Part shown: piece after piece, positions 1-19,600 of the stretch
Layout: every line of letters begins with the position of its first letter
Position numbering within the stretch: position 1 is the first letter of the stretch
Assembly: GCF_023053635.1 (NCBI RefSeq)
Contig: NC_086187.1
Span: forward strand, 29,612,501 to 29,676,500
Source: Elgaria multicarinata webbii
Taxonomy: Eukaryota; Chordata; Lepidosauria; Squamata; Anguidae
Length of the DNA stretch: 64,000 nucleotides
Direction of reading: 5' to 3'
Program-made: the position numbers and the translations under genes
Notes under the pieces: generated by a model
Database searches by the model: none
Told to the model about the DNA's origin: nothing
The model's input: only the letters and a program-made list of their open reading frames with translations

Positions 1-686
1 ACATGGCTGTCGGCCTTTGGAAGACCCCTCTCCTCTGCTGCCGTGAGTTGGACTAAGCTGCTTTACAAGCCATCAATGCTTCACAATTAATCTACCAATT
101 CCATATATGAATTTATGTCTTGCATGAAGAAACACTACATTTTGTTTGCCAAGTTACTTAACTGGAAAAATTGTAGTGTTTTAGAGCAGAGGGTGGGCAG
201 AAGGTGGTTTTGGATCTGCCAGTAGATCTTGGCACAATCTGAAGTCGATTGCCATGTATTTCTGACTCCCATTGTTTAACAATAGCGGAAACAAAAAGAT
301 CCCTGCACTCTAAATTAAACTGCTGAAATGAAGGAATCTTGGGAACACAAGAAGTGGATTATTGTGTAGACGGATTGTGAACGCTGTTCAGTTCTGCTAG
401 AATCCCTCTAGCAGAAACTCTCCAGCCAGAATAGAACCTCCAAAAAGAGAGCACGCCTTTTGTCAGAGGCTGCTCTCCTTCTGTCTGGTTTCTGTTCTTG
501 CACAGAGAGTTTCCCACAGAACCTTTGGAGACTTACTCCTCCTCATCTCTGTGATCCAGTATCACTCCCCTTTCTTGCACATTCCCTTCAAGCAACGGCC
601 CACAATCCTAATATTGCACTCAGCTTTTCTTTTGGAATCTGAATTGGGACCGGATGGAACGGTCTCATGAGAAGAGGCTGATTTAC
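1..686. other. intron 5 of NAGA-type gene (left edge)
   Basis: The stretch left of NAGA exon 5 is read as intron. I looked on the minus strand for the next conserved block of the family (the IGNFGLS motif) and did not see it, so exon 6 should lie outside the window. No repeat was recognised here. Confidence 0.5.
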
Positions 687-9753
<9,067 letters not shown>

Positions 9754-9884
9754 GGCCGGGGGCCTTTTGGCGCTTCAGGATGACGCCGCGGGCGAAGGCC
9801 CGTGACAGCCAAACAGCCTTCGAGCCTGTACCTGGAGGCCACGCGCAAGCGCACTTCGTCACCCTCTCGGTTGCTGAGGGGAAA

Positions 9885-9894
9885 GTCACGTGAG
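9885..9894. promoter_or_regulatory. CLEAR-like E-box upstream of NAGA
   Basis: GTCACGTGAG differs at one position from the CLEAR consensus GTCACGTGAC bound by TFEB/TFE3, which controls lysosomal genes. It is about 130 bp upstream of the NAGA start codon. Confidence 0.6.
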
Positions 9895-9899
9895 GCCGG

Positions 9900-9910
9900 C
9901 CGCATGCGCA
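9900..9910. promoter_or_regulatory. NRF1-like site
   Basis: CCGCATGCGCA resembles the NRF1 palindrome (GCGCATGCGC core), common in TATA-less CpG promoters. It lies just upstream of the CLEAR-like box relative to NAGA. Confidence 0.45.
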
Positions 9911-10186
9911 CTACATACTAGGCACCCTCTCTCCTCGCCCACCTTCCTCTCACAGTTCCCTCACGCTGTTCCCCCGGCCGTATGTCGAGCGAGAAAGTAC
10001 GGCGTACGCCGGCTGCCGCTGCCAAAGGTCCCCGTGAAAGGCCGCCGTCGACATCCCTCCCGGGGTCACCCGCCTTTCCTGAGGAACTCGGCGCTGCTCT
10101 GTTTAGGGAGGCGGGGCTTCTAGAGAACGATACGTCAAGGCTGAAGCCGCCTGTCCTATCAGCAACGCAAACGCTTTGAAGGGCGG

Positions 10187-10368
10187 CCAATGACGGAAGC
10201 GCATCGTGCGCGCGACCAATGGCAAAGGGATGGTGGGAGGAGGAGAAGAAGGGTGGCGAGCTTTCTTATCCTCAGCCAATGGGAAGGAGGGATATTTTCC
10301 GTGGGATGAAAACGGCGTCCGAAGCCCGCCTCCTATTGGGGCCGTCGTCTCTTCCCGCTTCGGCCAAT
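10187..10368. promoter_or_regulatory. cluster of five CCAAT boxes (NF-Y)
   Basis: CCAAT occurs at 10,187, 10,216, 10,276 and 10,364, and its reverse ATTGG at 10,335. Start-to-start spacings are 29, 60, 59 and 29 bp. Most have good NF-Y flanks, for example GGCCAATGA, GACCAATGG, AGCCAATGG and CTATTGGGG. Confidence 0.75.
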
Positions 10369-10419
10369 CCGTGGAAGCCGCGGCTGAGGAGGCTTCTCCA
10401 TTGTGGCGCCGCTAGACGG

Positions 10420-10626
10420 CCTCCGAGCGGCAGGGGAGCTGCGGCTAGAGGAGCCAGAGGCCTGGCCCGGAAAGGGACACAAACCGGAAGGAAGCGGAGG
10501 GAGGCAGAGAGCACCAGAGCGAAGAGGGGCCTGCCTCGTCGCGACGCGCCTCGACCGCGCTGCCATCTCCTCCTCTTCCCTTTTCTCCTCAGCAGAAGCG
10601 ACGCGGCCTCCGGCCAGAGGGAGCAG
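10420..10626 (+). other. ZC3H7A: ZC3H7A 5' non-coding exon 1 (predicted)
   Basis: GC-rich sequence directly downstream of the CCAAT cluster ends in a strong donor, AGCAG/GTGAGG at 10,627. The start is uncertain because the TSS cannot be read from sequence. It would splice to exon 2 at 13,815. Confidence 0.4.
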
Positions 10627-13600
10627 GTGAGGCCGGGCCCCGCCCCACCGGAGGCAGCCAGGTCCTCCGCCCCAGACGGGCCTGGGCGGTCACGGAGCGC
10701 CTGTTGCGGGGCAGCCTCCGCCGCCTGCCGTTCGAGGAAGAGGACCGGCGGGCGCAAGGCGGGTTCCGGGGCGGCTGATGAGAAAACCTGCAGCTACAGA
10801 AAGAGTGGAGGGAGGGCTTGAACTCCTCGACCCCAGCAGTAAAACAAGTCCAAGAGCCTTGTGTTGCTCTGAAGGCGGCCTCGATGAATTGGGGCAGAAG
10901 CTTTCGGTTGTCAGATCTGGAGGCAGAGAGGATCTGTTTGTCTTCAGACCTGGATGTCGAGGGGTAGAAAAAGTCACGTATGAGAGGCCTGTGACTCTCC
11001 TGCACAAAGCTCAAAGCATACAAGATAAGGACAGCGTTTCCCCAACCTGGTTGTCTTCCATGTGTTTGGATTTCAGTTCCCATCAGACCCAGCCTGCATG
11101 GCCCCATGGTCAGGGGTGCTGGAAGTTGTAGTCCCAAACATCTGGAGGGCACCAGGTTGGAGAAGCCTGAGATAAGAACAACCGAAACTCTTGTGGTGCA
11201 CCTTGGAGACTGACAGGGCCGGTGTCCACTTCGTCAGGCATGTTCTTTATAGGTATAGAAGTTGGCTCTAGAACACGACACCTTCTGTCGTAAAAAGTCT
11301 GCCAGTCTTTAAGTTATCACATTACTTTTATTTCACTTTATTAACACTTTCAGTAAATAAAAGTAGACCAGTGTGTTCCACCTTTTCTGGATTAATGACA
11401 AAAGCATGTTGAGTTACAGGAAGCAATACTGAAATTGAAATATATTAGAAGTGGCTACCCTTCAAAGCAAGGCTATCAACAAATAGATTCTATACTTTGC
11501 TCATTGGGTGACTTCTTTCAGTTCATTTTTATTTTGAACATTCTCCAGTAAAACTGATTATGTGCGGAGGTAGACCTGTGATTTCCCCAATTTTTTCCTG
11601 GTTCAGAAATATCTTTGTAAACCACTCAGGGAGCTTTAACTATTGGGTGGTATAGAAATAGAAGAAATAAAATGAAAGTGGGTGGCTTATGTAGTAGCAT
11701 CTTTCAATACCTTGAGGTAGGCTCATTATCTGGAACACTCTAGTAAGCTTTGAAATCATTGTACTGGTGTGTGTGTGTGTGTGAAATCCTGCATGCGTCA
11801 GCTGGCTTATTTTGCCTTTTGGGGTGGTGGTCCTTTCAGGTGAATGTAGTCACCTGAAAATCATGATTGTCTGATAATTTGCATGAAAAGCTTGGATTAT
11901 GGTGTTGTTCACATCTGTCCAGTAATGGTTTCAATTTCATGCTGCTATAGTTGGAACTGATTTGTTTCTAGCTAAAGCAATGAAGAATTTTGTGGCATTT
12001 AACAGTTAACAAGCATATTGCGCTATTACTTTTTGTTTGTGAGCCTGAGCATGAAGTGGTTTTTAGCTGCTGTTTACCTAACTCATTAAATTCTTAGTTT
12101 ACATCTTGGAAGTGTGAGAGGTTAAGAGAAGATGGCTGGAAAGACTGACATTTTGGATAGTTAACCTTCACTCTCTGTTGACCCCAATATATAGCTTCAG
12201 AGGGGTAAAATATGCTTTGTCCTTGTTCCTCTCTGACACTAATTTGGTAACAACTAATTGCCAATATATCAAAACTTTCTCCTGGATTAAACATAGTTTC
12301 TTTCTCTTGATTGTTGGCCAGTGTATGCAGTATTTCTCCAAGGGCCTTTAGCTACACTTTACATTAAATGCATTGCTTGCTGTGATGCCTCCTGGTACAG
12401 CAAACTGGCATAGTAAAAAACAAACTCTCATTGGTGCCGATGGAAGTTCTTTTACTATTGCTATTTCCTGTGCTTGAGATGTGTATGATTTTTGGAGGCT
12501 TGTCAAAGGGAAGGGTTAACTCTCTTCCCTGCATGCTGTGGTTCTAATCCAGATTGGACTCCACTTCATGGGTTTAAGGCCATGAATCTTCTTTCATTCA
12601 TATGAATAAGAAGTGACTCTTCTCAATGTGCACCTGGTTCCTGTCATTCTCTGATTTTTTTAAAAAATGCGTCTTATGCTGCTTTATTTTGTGATTTCTG
12701 GCTTTGTAGTTCTGGATGTGGCGTGTCTTAAGAGTTGCAAGGCACATTGCAAACACAAGAGTTCCATACAGGGGCTTCTAGCCGTCAGTGTGGCCGTGGA
12801 TTTGGTCTTTGCTGCTGCCTTGTTTATTTTCATGAAGAATGGAATTCCAGTGCACCTCCAGGAATTCTTGTGATGTTTGCAGAAGAGTAGGTACAGGGTT
12901 TCTGGGAGTTGAATCCTTGTTAATGTAATCAGTTGAAACTGATGTCTCTATAAAAGTCTCTCCCATTCTGTAGAAGTGGGAATTCATTTGGAACCGATGC
13001 AGGGCTATTTGTATTGTTAGCCAGCTCTAACCCTTAGCTTGAAGTCAGAATCATTACGCTGACCAGAGATGTATAATTGCAGATGTTTTCAACAGCTTGA
13101 TTTTTAATTTTATTTTAAAGAAACCCTGAGTTAATTTGTATCTGGTAATTTAATACATGGCTGTGGTGTTCTTTGTTACATATAAATCCTTTTTAAAACT
13201 TCCTTTAGCCTGTGAAACAGGCACATTTTCCCCTGCTTTTCCATATTTTGCTGTCTAGAAAGTGAAGGCACAGGCTGCATTTGAACATAACATTAAACTA
13301 TAATTTAGAGTTACAAGAACTAGCCTAGCCTCTTCACCAGCTCATGCTCTCCCCCCATCCCACATCTCCTCTAATGCAGCTGCAAGGAGGAGATTGCAAA
13401 TTTCCACTTGTTTTAAAATAACCACAGTTTAGTGTGTTGTATGACGTCTAAACTGTGGATAATCTTAACTATGGCTAGTGTAAGCAAGCTAGGTTCATAA
13501 ACTATGATTTGAAGTTCACTTCTTTCCATTAAGCATAGTCAAGAGTAACCACAGTCTGTCCAGGTTCAGATAACAAGGCAAATTGCAGTTCATGAAAAAC

Positions 13601-16600
13601 AAAAGCGAAAGCTGAGCTCCTCATAGTTTCACAGGTGGGAGCAGGGGAGCACTCAAGTCCAGGGAAAGACTTGGCTCATTCCTGTCACACTGAACTGTGG
13701 TTTAGCATTACATCTGAACCAACTCATAGCCTGTCCTTTTCATAGATAACATTGTTCTTCTCTTTTATAAATTGCTTCTAATTGCTTGTCTACTGACTCT
13801 TACTTCTATTTCAGAAACTGCATACTGAAGAAGTGGGTGTTCATGATAACATGTCCAATGTTTCTGTGGATAGAAGCACCAGACTGCAGGAGATTAAGAA
13901 AGGGTTGCAGTTTATACAGTAAGGCTCTTGGTGACTGGACACTTGTGTGTGAGGGGTTTTTGCTGGCAGATAGAGCTGGTTTAAAACATGATGTTATACT
14001 GTTGTGTGTCTAAAGGATTAGCCAGCTTTGTCTTTCAAAATAAACATAGGTCCACAGTAATGCTCCAGTCTGATTCTTTGAGGATAATGCTATTTAGGCT
14101 GCAATCCTATGCACACTTATTGTGGAGTAGGCCCCACTGAACAAACCAGTGTAGGATGGCACAGTCTTTGCTTGTCCAGGCTCAACAATGCCCTCTAGGC
14201 TTTATCTTGTTTCAGTTACCTTTTCATTCTGAAAAAAATGTGTTTCTGTGAAGAGCAAAATACAAGGTGGGTGTAAAGAAATAGAAATATTGAGGCACAA
14301 AGAGAGTTCCCTCTGCAATTGCAGGAGAGTCTTCCTTGCAGGGGTCCTGGTCCAGTGCAGTTCCTGCTGGCAGCAGCATTAAAGGCCCTGGCCCATTGCT
14401 GGGTAGCTTCTTTGCTTGAGAGACATGGTTGCTTAGTCTCCTCTGGAGCTGACCCAACAAACAGCCTGTGACATGCATAGGCTTGCATTGTTAGTGTGGT
14501 TTAAATGTTGCATTCAAACAAATTCAAAACATTACTTGGAAGATATTTTTATTGAAATGTTTTAAAGTATTTTAAGACTTCCCTTACATTATTTAGACAT
14601 TAATCCAAAATGAAGCTATGAAAAATTGTTATCATACTAATTTTGCATGCCTGATGAGCTGTGCCCATAAATACAGGTGCTTTTTAGGAATAATCACCTG
14701 AAAAGAGTGAGTAACAATTTTGATTTTAGATTTGACAGGTGTTGCATCCATTCCAGTTTCCCAATTTGAGTTGAAATATATTCATTCAGTTACTATTCAG
14801 TTACAATGCATTCTAAAACTGGGAAATAAATATAGCAGTGGACATTTTTTCATAAAACCTTTCCCACCTCACACTGCTATAAGCATCTGGTTGGAATAGC
14901 CCTGAAATGGAGGTGATTGAACGACCATCTTGTCACAAGCAGGTGAATTATTCCATGATGGGCCATGCTGTTTGCTGCTGTACGTGAAGGAAGATCATGT
15001 CCTTGGACAACAGGCTGCCATATAGGCTGTGCTGGTGTCCTCCCTCCAACACCCCAGTATGGTCTGCAGGCTTTGGTTAGATTGCAGTGACTGCTGTCTT
15101 TTAATAAAACAGGAAGTTTGCAGTCTGTGGCCTAGTTTACACATACTGCTAACCCATGGTATGGTTTGTTGAATTCTGGGTTATCTTGATGTTTGAACAC
15201 AACTGCACTAACAAACTATGGTTTATTGACCATAGACAACCCAGAAAGAGAACCCAGAGTTTGTTCTTGGGTTGCAAACTCTGGGTTTTATAAACCATGG
15301 GTTATAGTTTATTTATTTATTTATTACATCTATATACCGCCCCAAGCTGAAGCTCTCTGGGCAGTTTACAAAAGTTACGCGAACCCAGAACAGTGGGTTA
15401 TTTTGCTGGCTGCAGAGTTGGTGGCAAGAGTAGTATAAACCCACGCCATTTTACTGCAAAGGCATTTGGGGTGCAGGGAAAGGAGGAGGGAAACAAACAA
15501 TCCAGTGACTGAGAAACAAACCATGAGTAGAACAGAAGAAGAGCCCTGAGGCTGGATCAGACTGAGGGTCCATCTAGTCTAACACTCACAGTGGCCAACA
15601 AGCTGTTGACCAGGAACCCACAAGAAGGACACAGGTGCAACAGCACCCAACTGCCCATGTTCCCCAACAACTGATGTATATAGGTTTATTGCCTCGCATA
15701 CTGGAGATAGCACATAGCCATCAGGACTAGTAGCCATTGATAGCATGGTTTGTTCAGTTGTTGCCAGACAAACCTTTGGTGGGTTAAATAAACCATGGGT
15801 TCACGTTAAGTGGTTGAAAAAACAAGTCTAGCAATATGAAGGCACAAATAATACTTGAAAGGTTCAGTAAATGAATGGTAAGGATAAAAATTGAGAGTTC
15901 AGATCTTGGGATTTGACAACTCAGTCCTACATATTGGCTTCTTTTAGCCTCTCCCCCTTAAACTATTTTAGAATATGCTTTTTTTAACATGAAATGCTTA
16001 ACATGTACCTAGTGTATTTCGAATGCCCGATTTACATTTTCTTAGTAGTTCTTTCAACAGCTCTGCAAGGCAGGCTGCTATTTTTGTAGGTGAACACTGC
16101 TGTCAAGAGATAGTGTCTCACTTTAGGCCACTGAAGGAGCACATGGCTGAGGTGAGATTTGCAAGGAGTATTTCCTGGCGCATAGCTCATGCTCTTAGCC
16201 GCTATGTATTCACCAGGCTGAATAAATTCTGTGGAGTTTTTGAGTTACATAGAACTCTCCAGACTGAAGTGTCTAAGGCAGATACTGCATTTAAAAAGGT
16301 GCATCTTTAACAGAGGCTGCTGGGGCCCTGGAGACTGTCAAGCACTTATGTGATTTGAATTCCAGGGAATTCCAGAGGTCTTGTGATGTTAGGCTGCTGC
16401 ATCCAGAAAAAGCAACAGCCCAGAGTTTTCTGTTCTGACCTGTCAGAGGCCAATAATACATTAAGACTTAAGGTTTCAGGGGCTAGAACCCATTCTGTCA
16501 GTTTGCAGGGAGCTGGTTTGAGAGAGGGCTTGGGTTGCACAGAGGCTTCTGGAGGCAAAGCCGTCTCATTACCTTTGAGACTGTAAAAGGCATTTTTGTC

Positions 16601-19600
16601 CTTCTAGTCCCATCCACATCTTGCAAGTCTCTTGGATGTATATCTTTTTTGAACAAGGTCTGAGTAAGATCTGACTCTCTTGTCTTTTTGATCCCCCCCC
16701 TCCCAGGTCTACTCTACCCTACCCGGGGACTCAAGAGCAATATGAGGTAACAACACCCTTTATGAACTTCTCTTCCAGAGGCATAGGGGGCTCTGCAGTA
16801 GGCAGGGACATCTAGTTCCTTGGGTCTTGTATTCTTAAGTTATTTGGTCCTGTAAGCAAGCACTCTCTGTTGAGGCTTGGCGATGGCTAGCCAGTACTGA
16901 GACAGTAAGAGGGAACATGGTTCCCACTGGATGAGAGGTAGCTCCTCTCTGTGTGTTACACTTGTCTGGCTCCCTGTGAGAGCTGTAATCCAGAACAGTC
17001 TGGTGAAAAGAGCAAAGTACCTCTTGCTGAGAGGCAGAAAGGCAGTCGGCAGTATGTTGGGCCAGGGTGGGTGTATTGCTCTTCCTGCCCCCAGAGCTGC
17101 ATGTTGCCTTGGCCAAGCCTGCGGCAGAGACAAGGAGTCCGAGCAAGTTCTGCTGCTCTTCTCATTTACTGCTTCTGTGGTGTCATCGTTTCTAAGGACT
17201 TCTGTAGTGGTTCTATCAGAAAGAGCCAGTTAACAGCTGGCCCCCAGTTGGCGGTGTGTACAGCGAGGCAGGTGGGCATTTTTAGACTATGACCGATGTA
17301 TTTTGTATGTACGAGTCTGCTTGTAAGCACTTAACCAAGAATTTGTGTTCCAGATATTCATCTGGGAGCTTGTTAAAAATCTGTTTAATGAGGGGAATGA
17401 TGCGTACCGAGAAAGTGATTGGGAAGGATCGCTGAACCACTATTCGGAAGCTTTAAACATAGCTGATTATGCCAGTTCTGAAGGAATCCACATTTCTGAT
17501 GAAATACTAGAGAAACTGCACGTTAATCGGATAGCTTGTTATTCAAAGAAGGTATGTGCTTCGTTAAGGTGGGGTGGGGGGAGACTTCCAAGGCTTGATC
17601 AAGAGCTGGATTTCCACTCTGAGAAGGTAGGGACGGCAGGAGGGCTCCTGACGGAGCAGCCTGCCAGCCAGTTGTGCTCATTCCTTCATTTATTACAATT
17701 CTATACCTCCCCGTAGCCTCTGGGCGGTTCACAAAAATTAAAACCCATTATACAGAGTACAAAAAGAATGGCATTTACATAAAACCCTGTAAACAGATAA
17801 TACAGAGACAACCTATATCTAAAAACAATCCATCAAACGGTCAGCCAAAGTTGATCCAAGACCCAGTTTAAAACTCCTTGTGTGGCGCCATACATTCTGT
17901 GTTGGCACAGATGCTTCTTTTGCCTCTAGTTAGAAATTGAGGGATGGTGGCACTTCTGGAGGGGCTGGATTTGGCTCGGGGCTTTTAGTTGCCAAACATT
18001 GCCTTCATGAATGGAAAAGATACGGCACGCAGAGCATTGGCATTTTAATGCACGCTCCAGAATTGGCCTAAGTTGGTAATGGGAGTGCAGGTTGGTGATC
18101 AGATGGGGATTTGAAATGCTCGTTGCACTCTGTCCCTTTTCTGATGGCCTTGAGCAAAACGGGGCACTAGATGTGCAAAGCTTGGCCCAGAAAAGGCATC
18201 TGAGAGACTCCTTGTTTAAAAGGCGCAATGCCAAATTACAAGCAACAACCCAGCCTCTGCAGACTTACAGGCCAAGATAGATGTTACAAAAGGGCTGGGG
18301 CTGGGTGGGGGCAGAATGCAGATTTGAGTACCACCTTCTTCATAAAGGTGCAGGGATGTTATAATGGCCGCGGAGGGGAGGCGGCATTGAGAGGCGAAGC
18401 TAAGTGGCAGGCTCTGCTGTCCCGCCTCTCCTGCTGAGATACAGCTTGAAGGTTTAAATGAGTAGGTTAGGGTGCAGATATGCTAATCTAAGACCCTACA
18501 GAGGAACGTAGATTTGATCCTGAGGAGAGCGGTCAGATCCTTGCTTCTTCTGCTAAGTGTTGGAGAGTGATAGCTCCAGGTTTCCCATTAATAAATAACA
18601 GTAGATTTCTATGTTTATGGGATCATGTGAGCTTGCAAAGGTTCAGAATGGCTCAGTTCAGGAAACACGTTAGTCAATGGTGGTTTTAGGATTCCAAGGT
18701 GGAGTTTTTACACCACTGTTGAGAAATGTATTGTTGGCGAAAAAAACTTCTCGCAGCGGTGGAGCTTTATTGGAAAACAGTCCATGCAGAATATTCACAC
18801 TGCGCAGAGGACAGTTCCTCGACCACCACTCTGTGGAGTTTTCCGATGCGTTGAGTTGCGTTTTCCTATTGGCTACACAGTTCTCTAGCAAGAATGGCGA
18901 AAGGAGCAAGTGCCACTCTAGGAGAGCCGCTGGGATCTCCCCCACAGCAGTGGCTGATGGGATACCATCGGGAGGACCAGGGGAGGAGAGAGGGCAGAGG
19001 AACTGTCAATCAAATGTCAAGTTGACTTTTACTCAACTCAACGGTAGCACACATTCACACGATGGTGGAGTTAGAATACATTGTGTGGGCAGTCCCCCCT
19101 AAAAACTCAACCGTTGGGTGGAGTTCTCGCACTGCATTGACCAACGTGTTGTCTGAACTGAGCTGTTGTCTGTTGTCCCGTCCCTAGTCGGCCACATGTT
19201 CGCCCTCCCCATCTGGAAGTTAGTCTGCAGTATGTGAAGTGTTCTTTGCCGCCATTGCCTTTCTCCTGCCCTAGAATCCAGCAATGAAATGTTTGAGATG
19301 TTTGTTTGTTTGTTTGTTGGTACAGGGATTGCATGATAGAGTTCTAGAAGATTGTGGGATAGTTTTAAACCTGAATGAAAACAATTTTAGAGCTCTCTAC
19401 CGGAAGTCCAAAGCCTTAAAAGAACTGGGAAGATACAAGGAGGCGTACGACGCTGTCGCTAAATGTTCCCTCGCAGTGCCGCAAGTAAGCAGATCAGGGT
19501 GGCAAATTAGGGTTGTTCAGTCCTCTTCACCTATGTGTACTGTGGGAATAATGCGCAGGAGAATATTTTTTGCTGAGTGTTGTCGTATTAAGAAATAGTG

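Larger units (their letters stand above)
15128..15840. mobile_element. MITE carrying two later insertions
   Basis: The left part (TGGCCTAGTTTACACATACT, then AACCCATGGTATGGTTTGTT) and right part (AAATAAACCATGGGTTCACG) are inverted, with many internal copies of AACCCAGAG and CCATGGGTT in both senses. A LINE tail at 15,305-15,378 and an unrelated repeat at 15,530-15,757 interrupt it. It is a DNA-transposon derivative in ZC3H7A intron 2. Confidence 0.55.

Noticed and set aside
10206-10821. Long open frames on both strands in the promoter, up to 200 codons
   Set aside because: They are an effect of GC-rich sequence with few stops. No motif was seen, and the true first coding exon of ZC3H7A is at 13,851.
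12667-12873. Hydrophobic 68-codon open frame in ZC3H7A intron 1
   Set aside because: It has no splice context, homologue or motif that I recognise, and chance is likely.
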